Source: CAYFMS01 sp964491425 (GTDB taxonomy: Bacteria; Patescibacteriota; Patescibacteriia; UBA9934). Taken from it: DNA of 13,720 nucleotides. Shown piece after piece: positions 5,852-13,720 of this stretch; within the stretch, counting starts at the first letter, position 1; every line of letters starts with the position of its first letter. Below the pieces are notes generated by a model. That model searched no databases and was not told the origin of the DNA. It worked only from the letters and a program-made list of their open reading frames with translations. Position numbers and translations under genes: made by a program. Location: NCBI GenBank assembly GCA_964491425.1, contig CAZBFR010000021.1, positions 1 to 13,720 on the forward strand. The letters run 5' to 3'.

Positions 5852-8239
5852 ATGAATATTCTTGCGAGTTATAAATGGATCAAAGAATTCACGAGGGCGG
5901 ACCGTTCGCCGAAGGAGTTCGCGCGTGAGATGAGCTTGAAGTCGATGTCGATCGAGAAGATCGAGGATTTGGCGTCAAAGTACGAGAACGTTGTGATTGG
6001 AATCGTGAAAGAAGTACGAGCGCATCCGGGGGCGGATAAGTTGAAGCTGTGTACGGTTGATATTGGGGGACGCGAGGTGACGATTGTGTGCGGAGGCGTG
6101 AACGTTGCGCAGGGGATGCGGGTTGTTGTTGCGCTTCCGGGCGCGAAAGTGCGATGGCATGGCGAGGGCGAGCTCGTTGAACTTGCGGTGACGAAAATTC
6201 GAGGAGAGGAAAGTTTTGGAATGATTTGTGCGCCAAACGAACTTGGGTTTGAAAAGGCGCCTTGCGTCGAGCACGGAATTTGGGATTTGACTGATCTCCT
6301 TTCCGCGCCGGCCGGAACGCCGTTTGCCGAGGCTTTTGATTTACACGACACACTTTTTGAAATTGAGGTGACGACGAATCGACCGGACGCTATGAATATT
6401 GTCGGTCTTGCGCGCGAAGCGGGAGCGGTTCTCGGAGAGTCGTTTAACGCGCCAGCGGTTCCGGAAATTCCATCGCCTTCCGTGAGTCTTCCAATTTCGG
6501 TTTCCGTACAAGATTCAGTTACCTGTCCGCGCTACATGGCGGTGGCGATCGACGGCGTAAAAGTTGGTCCGTCGCCGGCCTGGCTACAGCAACGGATTCT
6601 TCTTTCGGGTCATCGTCCAATCAACAATATTGTAGATATTACGAACTATGTTCTCCACGAACTCGGTCAGCCGCTCCACGCGTTTGATTATGACTTGCTC
6701 GAGGGTAATGAACTAATTGTACGACGGGCCAAAGGCGGGGAAAAAATGACGGCGCTCGACGGGAAAGAGTACGCGCTTACGGGCGAGGCGCTTGTGATTG
6801 CGGATAAAACGAAGCCGTCGGCGATCGCGGGAGTGATGGGCGGAGCAAATAGTGGTGTAAGCGAGAAGACAACGCGGATCGTTTTCGAGGCGGCGAATTT
6901 TCTCCCGGTGCCAGTGCGAAAAACGTCGCGCGCGCTCAATTTGTTTTCGGATTCGCAATCGATGTACGAAAAGGGGCTTTCGACCGAGGCGTTGCCTCTC
7001 GCGCTTGCCCGCGCCGTTGAACTTACGCTTGAGATCGCGGGTGGGGCCGTTGCGTCACCGGTGATTGACGAACGTGCCGGCGCCTATAAACCGCTCGTAT
7101 TCCCGTTCTCTCCAGACCGCGCGCGAGCGATGCTTGGAATTCCGCTTGAGACGGAGGAGATGCTCCGCGCACTTACCGCGCTCGGATTTACCGCGGAGGG
7201 TAGTGGCGATTCCTATTTGGTCACCGTTCCGTATTTCCGGGATCATGATATTGAACATAGCGTCGACTTTACAGAAGAAATTGCGCGCATGTACGGCTAC
7301 GGCAATCTTCCGTCCGTCCTTCCAAATTCCGCCCCACCGTCGAAGGGTCATGACCGAACGCTGATCCTCGAGGACGACGTAAAATCGCTTCTTCAAATGG
7401 CTGGGTATACCGAAGTTTTTAGTTATTCATTTACCTCGGAAGCCGTGATGGCGAAGTATGATTTGCCGGTTGAGTCGGCTGTGTCGATTTACAATCCGCT
7501 CCTCGTCGAACTTTCGCACATGCGAACTTCGCTTATTCCATCGGTCCTCACGGCGGTTGTCGAAAACCAAGCGCGAGAAAAAACGGGAATGATTTTTGAA
7601 CTTTCGCGCGTGTACGAAAAACGAGCTGGTGATTTACCAAACGAAAAAACGCATCTGTGCGTCGCGCGCTTTAACGAAGCGGGAAACGACGACGGATTCT
7701 TTGCGCTTAAGGGGCTCGTCGAAGAACTTGCGCAGCGGTTTGGTTTGACGTTCACATTCGTTCGCGAGATTAACGAGAAATGGCACCGAACGCGCAGTGC
7801 CTCGATTATGGCGGACGGCGCGCAGGTTGGAACGCTTGGCGAAGTTGCAGGCGTCTATCAAGAACGATTTGGAGTCGATGCTCCCGTGCTCTTACTCTCG
7901 CTTGATCTCGAGGCGCTCTTCCCGAAAATGAAACTTACCCGTCGTTACGTTCCGGAACCACTCTTCCAAGACGCGCGTCGCGATCTTTCTCTTCTTGTTG
8001 CGCGCGAAACGGCGTTTGCGGATCTCACGAGTACGATTAAGCAAACTTCAGCGCTCGTCGAGTCCGTCGGCTTTGTCGAAGAATATAAAGGCGAAGGAGT
8101 GCCGGAAGGAAAAAAGAGTGTTACACTTTCCCTAACGCTTCGCGCAAGCGACCGTACGCTTACTTCCGAGGAAGTCGAAGGGGAAATGACAAAGATTGGA
8201 AGCGCGGTTACGACGGCGTTTAACGCAACTATTCGTTAA
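5852..8239 (+). CDS. pheT: Phenylalanine--tRNA ligase beta subunit
   Basis: 795 residues from ATG 5852, chosen because it begins the canonical MNILASYKWIKEF; an in-frame ATG at 5822 would only add residues encoded inside pheS. Domains in order: B1 N-terminus; EMAP-type tRNA-binding OB fold (about 40-150, with HPGADKLKLCTVDIG and VCGGVNV); B3/B4 domain (about 215-390, with NIVDITNYVLHELGQPLHAFD and AIAGVMGG), which in other bacteria edits mischarged Tyr; B5 domain (about 415-490, ending EEIARMYGYGNLP); a catalytic-like core domain; and the C-terminal FDX-ACB anticodon-binding domain (about 700-795, with FQDARRDLSLLV). The length matches typical full-length PheT, with no domain missing. It assembles with PheS in the cytoplasm as an alpha2-beta2 enzyme. 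The start is 1 nt past pheS and lacks a Shine-Dalgarno site. The next gene starts 1 nt after its stop. Confidence 0.97.
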   Translation: MNILASYKWIKEFTRADRSPKEFAREMSLKSMSIEKIEDLASKYENVVIGIVKEVRAHPGADKLKLCTVDIGGREVTIVCGGVNVAQGMRVVVALPGAKVRWHGEGELVELAVTKIRGEESFGMICAPNELGFEKAPCVEHGIWDLTDLLSAPAGTPFAEAFDLHDTLFEIEVTTNRPDAMNIVGLAREAGAVLGESFNAPAVPEIPSPSVSLPISVSVQDSVTCPRYMAVAIDGVKVGPSPAWLQQRILLSGHRPINNIVDITNYVLHELGQPLHAFDYDLLEGNELIVRRAKGGEKMTALDGKEYALTGEALVIADKTKPSAIAGVMGGANSGVSEKTTRIVFEAANFLPVPVRKTSRALNLFSDSQSMYEKGLSTEALPLALARAVELTLEIAGGAVASPVIDERAGAYKPLVFPFSPDRARAMLGIPLETEEMLRALTALGFTAEGSGDSYLVTVPYFRDHDIEHSVDFTEEIARMYGYGNLPSVLPNSAPPSKGHDRTLILEDDVKSLLQMAGYTEVFSYSFTSEAVMAKYDLPVESAVSIYNPLLVELSHMRTSLIPSVLTAVVENQAREKTGMIFELSRVYEKRAGDLPNEKTHLCVARFNEAGNDDGFFALKGLVEELAQRFGLTFTFVREINEKWHRTRSASIMADGAQVGTLGEVAGVYQERFGVDAPVLLLSLDLEALFPKMKLTRRYVPEPLFQDARRDLSLLVARETAFADLTSTIKQTSALVESVGFVEEYKGEGVPEGKKSVTLSLTLRASDRTLTSEEVEGEMTKIGSAVTTAFNATIR

Positions 8240-8240
8240 T

Positions 8241-8447
8241 ATGGAATCTCTCGATCTCCTCTACTACGTCCTTGCCTTTTGTGCCCTCTTCCTCACGGTC
8301 TTTGTTTGTTTTGTTATTTGGCAGATTGTTTCCGTGATTCACAAAATTAACGCGGTTATTCAGTCGATTCATCTAAAAGTCACGAAGTTTGAAGACGTAA
8401 TTAACGGTTGGAAAAATCGTTGGTCGAAGGGAGTTGGGGAGGAGTAA
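8241..8447 (+). CDS. Small single-pass membrane protein, unknown function
   Basis: 68 residues from ATG 8241, immediately after the pheT stop (1-nt gap); a longer in-frame start inside pheT is unlikely. One strongly hydrophobic helix spans about residues 6-33 (LLYYVLAFCALFLTVFVCF onward), followed by an amphipathic, coiled-coil-like stretch (about 34-55, with repeated I/V at heptad-like spacing) and a basic tail with three tryptophans overall (W27, W57, W61). The short N-terminus is acidic and the C-terminus mixed basic, so the C-terminus is probably cytoplasmic. I do not recognise a family. Being last in the rseP-pheS-pheT operon, it is coordinated with them, but nothing links it to aminoacylation; a membrane partner of RseP is only a guess. 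Its codon use and tight spacing support it as a real gene. Confidence 0.75.
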   Translation: MESLDLLYYVLAFCALFLTVFVCFVIWQIVSVIHKINAVIQSIHLKVTKFEDVINGWKNRWSKGVGEE

Positions 8448-8536
8448 TCCGGGTGGTTTTGCAGATGAGACTATGTTTCATTTAGCGTGATTAGCTTATT
8501 CAAATTATAAGGGCTTTTTGCAAATTTTAGATTCTC

Positions 8537-8559
8537 TAGTTGCGACAAAGTCTCAACTA
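8537..8559. repeat. Small stem-loop upstream of dnaE
   Basis: TAGTTGCGAC and GTCTCAACTA pair at nine of ten positions around an AAA loop. No T tract follows on the plus strand, so it is not a normal terminator. A related TGAGAC...TGT word also occurs in the other orientation at about 8466-8476. Its role is unknown. Confidence 0.4.
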
Positions 8560-8610
8560 CAAAAGGTGGGGGAGAAGAGGGTGCTCGGGATCATTTTATC
8601 GGCGCAGGCA

Positions 8611-8625
8611 AAATGATAATCATTT
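8611..8625. promoter_or_regulatory. Fur-box-like palindrome upstream of dnaE
   Basis: AAATGATAATCATTT is a perfect 7-1-7 palindrome. Its central ATGATAATCAT is identical to the centre of the classical 19-bp Fur box. It lies 7 bp upstream of the extended -10 of dnaE, where a bound repressor would block RNA polymerase. The binding protein is unknown, and AT-rich palindromes can arise by chance. Confidence 0.4.
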
Positions 8626-8632
8626 AAAAATG

Positions 8633-8641
8633 TGCTAAAGT
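8633..8641 (+). promoter_or_regulatory. Extended -10 promoter of dnaE
   Basis: TGCTAAAGT resembles the extended -10 consensus with two mismatches. Expected start is about 8648, giving a leader of about 6 nt before the ATG at 8654. No good -35 is present at the usual distance, which is taken up by the palindrome. Confidence 0.4.
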
Positions 8642-8653
8642 GCCAGGGTCGAT

Positions 8654-11600
8654 ATGGAACCGAAGGATTTCGTGCATTTGCACGTGCATTCTCATTACTC
8701 GCTTCTTGAGGCTCTCGCGGGCCCGAAAGCGCTTGTTGCTCGCGCTAAAGAGCAGGGTTTTTCGGCGATGGCGCTTACCGATAACGGAGTGATGTACGGG
8801 GCTGTTGAGTTTTTTCAGGCGTGCAAGGACGCGGGGATCAAGCCGATTATCGGGCTCGACGCCTATATTGCGCAAAACAAGATGACGGATAAGCGTCCGC
8901 GCGTTGACGACCGTCCGTACCGGTTAACGATTCTTGCGGAAAATGAAACGGGGTATAAAAACCTTCTTCATATTGCGAGCGATGGATTCCTCGAAGGATT
9001 TTACTACAAGCCGAGAATTGATAAGGATTACTTGCGTAAGTATGCGGGTGGACTTATCGCTCTTTCGGGAAGTCTTCGCGGAGAAATTCCGGAGGCGATT
9101 TTGAACGATGATCCGGAGAAGGCCGAGCGACTTGCGCTTGAGTATCGAGATATTTTTGGCGCAGAGAATTTTTTTCTCGAGGTTGTCCATCATCCGGACT
9201 TTGACCGACAGATTGACGCGAACACGGGAATTATCGCGCTTGCAAAAAAGACGGGGATTCCGCTTGTCGCGACAAAGAACGTATTTTATTTGAACCCGGA
9301 GGATCGAGAGGGGTACGAGGCGCAACTTTGTATCCAGCGCGGGCGAACGCTCGAAGCGTTTCGGCAAACGAATACCGAGGACGTTGATTTATCATTTGGA
9401 ACGGCGGAAGAAATTATCGCGTATTTTGCAGATGTCCCGGAGGCGGCCCTAAATACGAAGAAGATTGCGGATCGCGTTAATTTCGAGATGGATCTTGGTC
9501 ATAACTACTTGCCGATTTTTCCGCTTCCGGAAGGGGTGAGTGACGAAGGGTATCTCCACGAGCTTGCGTTTGAGGGGTTGAAGAAACGCTACAGAGAACC
9601 GCTTCCAAAAGAGATTCTCGAACGGTTTGAGTTTGAGTACGAGGTTATTAAGAAAATGGGATTTGCGTCGTACTTTATTATCGTTCAAGACTTCGTAAAC
9701 TTTGCGAAGAATAAGGGAATCTTGGTGGGACCGGGACGAGGATCGGCCGCGGGATCGATTATTTCGTACGCACTTCGTATTACGGATCTTGATCCGATGA
9801 AGTATGGACTCCTCTTTGAGCGGTTCCTTAACCCGGATCGTGTGTCGATGCCTGACGTCGACATGGACTTTGCCGACCGCCGTCGAGGAGAGGTTTTGGA
9901 TTATGTTACGCATAAGTACGGGGCGGATCATGTTGCGGGAATTATTACGTTTGGAACGTTAAAGCCGAAAGCGGCGGCGCGGGACGCGGCGCGTGTTTTG
10001 GGGTTGTCGTTCCAAGAGGCGGATATTATTGCGAAAGCGATTCCGGAACCGGTGCTTGGGCGTCACACTCCGCTTAAAGTTGCGATCGAGGAGCACGCCG
10101 ATCTTCGCGAGGTTGTTAATCGCGATCCGATGGCGAGGCGAGTAATCGAGCTTGCGATGAAGCTCGAGGGAAATCCTCGCCACGCCTCGCAACACGCCTG
10201 CGGAATCGTTATTGGAGACCGTCCGCTTGTTGATCGCGTTCCGATCCAGTCAGGGCAACGCGAAGACATGGCTTTTGTTACGCAGTATTCGCTTAACTCG
10301 GCGGAAGCGGCGGGTCTTGTAAAAATGGACTTTCTCGGGCTTTCAAACTTAACGATTATCGAAGACGCGCTTGAGATTATCGAGGCGGTACACGGTGTGC
10401 GTGTTGACGTTGACGCGATTCCGCTTACGGACGAAAAGACGTTTGAGCTTCTCGGACGGGGGGATACGATCGGGGTCTTCCAGCTTGAATCGGACGGAAT
10501 GCGTCGCTATATTAAGGAACTTAAGCCGACGCGATTTGAAGATATTGTTGCGATGGTTTCGCTTTATCGTCCTGGGCCATTATCCGCCGGAATGGTTCCG
10601 CAATACATCAACCGTAAAAATGGACGGGAGAAAATCCGCTACGATCACCCGCTCATGGAAGAGATTTTAAAAGAGACGTACGGGGTTACGGTGTATCAGG
10701 AGCAGATCATGAAAGTTTCCCGCTCGCTCGCGGGGTTTTCGGCGGGAGAAGCGGACACGCTTCGTAAGGCGATGGGAAAGAAGAAGCGCGACGTGCTTGA
10801 AAAAATGTTTGAGCGGTTTTTGTCAGGTTGTATCGAGAATGGCGTTCCGCAAACGGTGGCGAAGAAAGTGTGGACGGATTGGGAAGGATTTGCCGACTAC
10901 GCGTTTAACAAGTCGCACGCCGCTTGCTACGCGCTCATTTCTTACCGAACGGCGTATTTAAAGGCGCACTATCCGAGTGAGTTTATGGCGGCGCTTATGA
11001 ACGCCGATATCCATTTAATCGATCGTATTACAATCGAGGTAGGAGAGTGTGAGACGATGGGGATTGAAGTTCTCCCGCCGGACGTGAACGAATCGTATCC
11101 GGGATTTTCGGTTGTGAAGGCGACGGGAAATATTCGTTGGGGACTGTCGGCCGTAAAAAACTTCGGAGAGGAGGCGGCGAAAATGATTGTAAAGGAGCGG
11201 AAGGATCATGGACTTTTTAAGGACCTCGCCGATTTTTCGGCGCGTGTTGACGCGAAGAGTTTTAATAAGAAAAATATCGAGTCGCTTATTAAGTCGGGGG
11301 CGCTTGATCGTTTTGCGGACCGTTCGACAATGATTACAAACCTCGACCAAATTCTCCTTTTTAACCGCCAGGAGCGAAAAAATAAAGAGACGAACCAGGT
11401 GTCGATGTTTGATATGGATCCGACGATGCAAGAGCATCGCCTTACGCTTCGAACCGGAGAGCGAATTTCCCAAAGCCAGCTTCTTTCTTGGGAGAAGGAA
11501 TTGATCGGGCTCTATATTTCGTCTCATCCCGCAAAGGCGCTCGAAGGAATGAAGGAAAAAGTGACCCCAATCGCAAAGATTTTCGAAGTCGACGACGAGA

Positions 11601-12163
11601 CCGAGGTAACGATCGTTGGGATCGTCGGTGAAATCAAGCGGATTTTTACAAAGAAAAAGCAACAACCGATGGCCTTTGTGCGAATTGAGGATCTAAGCGG
11701 AAGTGGGGAACTCGTTATTTTTCCGAAGCTCTATACGACCGCGCAGGCGCAACTCGTGTCAAACGCGTACATGCTTGTTCGCGGAAAGGTGTCGATTCGG
11801 GAAGACCGTGAGTCACGTTCGATTCTTGGCGATAAGGTGGTGATTTTTCATGATCGCGATATTCCGCGCGTCGAGCATGCGCTTAAGTCCGATATGTGGC
11901 CCGAACTCGATTCTCGCGAGGAGCATGCCCCTCCCGACATGAACCAAAAAAACGTAACGATCCGAATGCCCGATCGCCCAACACACGATATTATCGAAAA
12001 ACTGCGCAAGCTCTTTATCGAAACGCCCGGCCACGATCCCGTTTACCTCCTTGTAAAATCCGCCGAGAAAGAAAAGAAAGTGTTAACTGAATACGCGGTA
12101 ACAAAGAGTGCGCAACTTCTCGCGCAAATCCAAAAAGTCGTCGGCACCGAAAATGTCTCCTAG
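8654..12163 (+). CDS. dnaE: DNA polymerase III alpha subunit (DnaE)
   Basis: 1169 residues, the normal length of DnaE. It is the replicative polymerase, acting with the sliding clamp and clamp loader. Order: PHP domain (about 5-280, beginning HLHVHSHYS at 8-16); palm and fingers with GPGRGSAAGS and the catalytic PDVDMDF (P400-F406, D401 and D403), then KMDFLGL with the third aspartate at D559, the same numbering region as E. coli (401, 403, 555); SLYRPGP and the YQEQIM segment; helix-hairpin-helix region (about 840-900); clamp-binding QVSMF at 915-919; OB domain (about 990-1070, VTIVGIVGEIKRIF...); and a C-terminal domain. The polymerase site is intact, but most metal ligands of the PHP domain are replaced (see findings), so it probably has no PHP proofreading and needs a separate exonuclease. 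It has its own promoter region; the ATG at 8654 is preceded by no real Shine-Dalgarno site. Confidence 0.97.
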   Translation: MEPKDFVHLHVHSHYSLLEALAGPKALVARAKEQGFSAMALTDNGVMYGAVEFFQACKDAGIKPIIGLDAYIAQNKMTDKRPRVDDRPYRLTILAENETGYKNLLHIASDGFLEGFYYKPRIDKDYLRKYAGGLIALSGSLRGEIPEAILNDDPEKAERLALEYRDIFGAENFFLEVVHHPDFDRQIDANTGIIALAKKTGIPLVATKNVFYLNPEDREGYEAQLCIQRGRTLEAFRQTNTEDVDLSFGTAEEIIAYFADVPEAALNTKKIADRVNFEMDLGHNYLPIFPLPEGVSDEGYLHELAFEGLKKRYREPLPKEILERFEFEYEVIKKMGFASYFIIVQDFVNFAKNKGILVGPGRGSAAGSIISYALRITDLDPMKYGLLFERFLNPDRVSMPDVDMDFADRRRGEVLDYVTHKYGADHVAGIITFGTLKPKAAARDAARVLGLSFQEADIIAKAIPEPVLGRHTPLKVAIEEHADLREVVNRDPMARRVIELAMKLEGNPRHASQHACGIVIGDRPLVDRVPIQSGQREDMAFVTQYSLNSAEAAGLVKMDFLGLSNLTIIEDALEIIEAVHGVRVDVDAIPLTDEKTFELLGRGDTIGVFQLESDGMRRYIKELKPTRFEDIVAMVSLYRPGPLSAGMVPQYINRKNGREKIRYDHPLMEEILKETYGVTVYQEQIMKVSRSLAGFSAGEADTLRKAMGKKKRDVLEKMFERFLSGCIENGVPQTVAKKVWTDWEGFADYAFNKSHAACYALISYRTAYLKAHYPSEFMAALMNADIHLIDRITIEVGECETMGIEVLPPDVNESYPGFSVVKATGNIRWGLSAVKNFGEEAAKMIVKERKDHGLFKDLADFSARVDAKSFNKKNIESLIKSGALDRFADRSTMITNLDQILLFNRQERKNKETNQVSMFDMDPTMQEHRLTLRTGERISQSQLLSWEKELIGLYISSHPAKALEGMKEKVTPIAKIFEVDDETEVTIVGIVGEIKRIFTKKKQQPMAFVRIEDLSGSGELVIFPKLYTTAQAQLVSNAYMLVRGKVSIREDRESRSILGDKVVIFHDRDIPRVEHALKSDMWPELDSREEHAPPDMNQKNVTIRMPDRPTHDIIEKLRKLFIETPGHDPVYLLVKSAEKEKKVLTEYAVTKSAQLLAQIQKVVGTENVS

Positions 12164-12201
12164 TCTTTCCACACCTTGTTAGCGTCTTTAAGCGCAATCC
12201 T

Positions 12202-12210
12202 TGCTATACT
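12202..12210 (+). promoter_or_regulatory. Extended -10 promoter of the FG-GAP gene
   Basis: TGCTATACT, identical to the element before the J-domain gene. Expected start is about 12217, giving a leader of about 21 nt that includes a GAGG sequence 3 nt before the ATG, closer than usual for a Shine-Dalgarno site. No convincing -35 is visible. It lies 39 bp after the dnaE stop; no terminator hairpin separates the two. Confidence 0.5.
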
Positions 12211-12237
12211 AGAAACGAATAAAATTTAGCGAGGATT

Positions 12238-13720
12238 ATGAAAAAAACAAATTATCAGACCGTAAAAGCGACGGGAGTAGCACTCCTTGTCGCGGCGTTG
12301 ACGTTTACGTCGATCCTCTTGTGGCGACAAGCGTTCCAGGCGGATGGGGAGGTTTTGAGTTATCAGCAACTTGCGCATAGCACCGGGGGTTTTGGAGCGC
12401 TATTCGCGAACAACGATCACCTCGGTACGAACGTTACGAATATTGGCGATTTGAACAATGATGGGATTACGGATTTGGCGATTGGTGCACCGGGGGGTGA
12501 CGATACGAACTCATATTCCGGAGAAGTGTATATTGCGTTTATGGATGCCGATGGGACTTTGGATGGAACGGCTGGTGTTTCCGGTGCAGGATATACGAAA
12601 ATCTCAAATGGAAACGGTGGTCTTTCGACAACGCTTGTCGCGTCGGCGAGTTTTGGACAGGAGATTGGAGCGATTGGAGATTTAAACGGTGATGGAAATG
12701 AGGATATTGCTGTTAAGTATCACACGGCTGTCGGTAACACGAGTAGCGTTCTCATTCTTTTCCTAAATTCGAACGGCTCTGTCGCGGGTGAAGCAATTAT
12801 CGGATCAGCCGATGTAGGGGAAGCCGCCGCCGTTGCGTTCGGAAGCGCAATCGCAAATATAGGTGATGTTAATGACGATGGCGTAACAGATTTAGCGGTT
12901 GGCGCATCAAATATTGCCGATGGAGGTTCCGGTCGAGGTGCTGTCTTCGTACTTTTTATGAATACGGACGGCTCAATCGACGGTTATCAAAAGATTTCTG
13001 ATACGGCAGGGGGTTTAGGTAAGACTTTTTCTAATAGTGAGCGATTCGGAGAGTCAATCGCGGCAATCGGAGATTGGAATTCTGACGGCACGCCAGATAT
13101 TGCCGTTGGGTCTCCTTACTCTTTACTGCAATCTTCAAATAGTGCGAGTACAGCGAGTGGAACAATCGGATATTTTACACTTATTTATCTTAACACTGAT
13201 GGCACAGTTGCGGATTATGACGTGGTCGATACGAGTGCGTTTGTGGAAAGTGGAGATAGGTTCCCGATGTCTCTTTCCTTGATCGGCGACGTAAATGGAG
13301 ATGGGGTAAGTGATTTTGTCGCTGGTGCTCCTGGAGATGACGACTGTACGGCTGAAGTAAACTGCGCTGGCGTTGTCTCAAATACAAATACGGGTGCCGC
13401 ATACATTCTGTTTATGGATGCAGACGGCACTCTTGATGATACTACGCCTTATCAAAAGATATCCGACACGGCTGGGAATTTTAGTGGTACGTTTTATGCG
13501 GGTGGCGTGTTTGGATCGGGATCCACGGGTTTGGGTGATATAAATGGCGATGGCATTATTGATATTGCTGTTGGTGGTTACGAGGATGATACGGGCGGTG
13601 GTGGAAGAGGGGCTGTTCATGTTCTATTTCTCGACGGTGATGCTGGTGCCGACTCCACCGCCCCTACCGTTGGTGGCGGGGGGACTATTACGGAATCCGC
13701 AGACACCGACACGTCTATCT
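12238..13720 (+). CDS. Exported FG-GAP repeat beta-propeller protein (partial, C-terminus off the right edge)
   Basis: 494 codons are visible from ATG 12238; the frame runs off the window. A basic start (MKKTNYQTVK) and a hydrophobic stretch (about 12-29) form a signal peptide or membrane anchor, so the protein is exported or anchored at the cell surface. Six FG-GAP repeats follow, each with a calcium-binding DxNxDG loop starting at D71, D148, D210, D279, D351 and D434 and followed by a strand like DLAIGAP. Between them recurs a second motif, about VxVLFM(D/N)xDGT(L/I)DG, at 97, 171, 236, 313, 388 and 460, and in several blades a YQKISDTAGG-like strand (119, 250, 405). This is an integrin-alpha-like beta-propeller, typically used in adhesion or carbohydrate/protein binding. 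After residue 470 the chain becomes a glycine- and threonine-rich linker (TAPTVGGGGTITESADTDTS), suggesting further domains beyond the edge. The binding partner cannot be told. Confidence 0.9.
   Translation, partial: MKKTNYQTVKATGVALLVAALTFTSILLWRQAFQADGEVLSYQQLAHSTGGFGALFANNDHLGTNVTNIGDLNNDGITDLAIGAPGGDDTNSYSGEVYIAFMDADGTLDGTAGVSGAGYTKISNGNGGLSTTLVASASFGQEIGAIGDLNGDGNEDIAVKYHTAVGNTSSVLILFLNSNGSVAGEAIIGSADVGEAAAVAFGSAIANIGDVNDDGVTDLAVGASNIADGGSGRGAVFVLFMNTDGSIDGYQKISDTAGGLGKTFSNSERFGESIAAIGDWNSDGTPDIAVGSPYSLLQSSNSASTASGTIGYFTLIYLNTDGTVADYDVVDTSAFVESGDRFPMSLSLIGDVNGDGVSDFVAGAPGDDDCTAEVNCAGVVSNTNTGAAYILFMDADGTLDDTTPYQKISDTAGNFSGTFYAGGVFGSGSTGLGDINGDGIIDIAVGGYEDDTGGGGRGAVHVLFLDGDAGADSTAPTVGGGGTITESADTDTSI

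Larger units (their letters stand above)
8448..8653. other. 206-bp spacer before dnaE
   Basis: No coding potential, tRNA or clear Rho-independent terminator for the upstream operon was found. The AT-rich first half contains a possible -10-like TTATAA near 8505. The second half holds a small hairpin (8537-8559), a purine-rich run (about 8561-8580), a Fur-box-like palindrome (8611-8625) and the dnaE extended -10 (8633-8641). The element arrangement suggests a regulated promoter region for dnaE. Confidence 0.6.

Noticed and set aside
8448..8653. tRNA or structured RNA gene in the dnaE upstream spacer
   Set aside because: No cloverleaf, T-loop GTTCRA-type sequence or CCA end was found; only a small hairpin and a palindrome are visible.
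11015..11665. Long open frame (216 codons) antisense to dnaE
   Set aside because: It lies wholly opposite a highly conserved coding region and its translation has no recognisable domain; long antisense frames are expected from the codon bias here.
1..13720. Alternative genetic code with TGA recoded, known in some Patescibacteria
   Set aside because: TGA ends rseP exactly at the ATGA overlap with pheS and ends the alpha-CTD-like gene before its terminator; the long genes contain no in-frame TGA.

Overview
The window reads as a piece of a compact bacterial chromosome using the standard code (TGA is a true stop in rseP and in the alpha-CTD-like gene). The tight packing, near absence of Shine-Dalgarno sites, BRO/DinD-like gene, FG-GAP surface protein and sequence style of PheS, PheT and DnaE suggest a Patescibacteria (Candidate Phyla Radiation) genome. 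That placement is a judgement from the proteins, not a computed phylogeny.

Layout. The left quarter (1-3617) is read leftwards. In transcription order it holds a standalone protein with tandem RNA polymerase alpha-CTD-like domains (3617-2928) followed by a hairpin terminator; a BRO/DinD-like protein (2743-1925) closely followed by a DUF1801 frataxin-like protein (1921-1574); a J-domain protein with an unfamiliar C-terminal part (1549-806); and a partial M29-type aminopeptidase that runs off the left edge (764-1). A divergent promoter region of about 100 bp separates these from the right part, read rightwards: the operon rseP-pheS-pheT-small membrane protein (3716-8447), with 4-nt overlaps or 1-nt gaps; a 206-bp spacer with a Fur-box-like palindrome; dnaE (8654-12163); and an exported FG-GAP beta-propeller protein cut off at the right edge (12238-13720).

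Function. The right-hand block is core housekeeping: intramembrane proteolysis, phenylalanine-tRNA charging and chromosome replication. The left-hand block is more accessory and regulatory.

The most notable points are: (1) extended -10 elements (TGnTAnnnT-like) placed so that four genes would have leaders of only about 2-6 nt; (2) the alpha-CTD-like gene, which by contrast has a TTGACA promoter, a good Shine-Dalgarno site, a GTG start and strikingly different codon use, and which keeps the DNA-contacting residues of RpoA; (3) a DnaE whose PHP domain has lost most metal ligands while the polymerase site is intact; (4) a J-domain protein with a duplicated C-terminal beta module; (5) an FG-GAP propeller whose N-terminus seems to supply the strand that closes the last blade. 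I saw no CRISPR array, tRNA, rRNA, insertion sequence or recognisable defence island.
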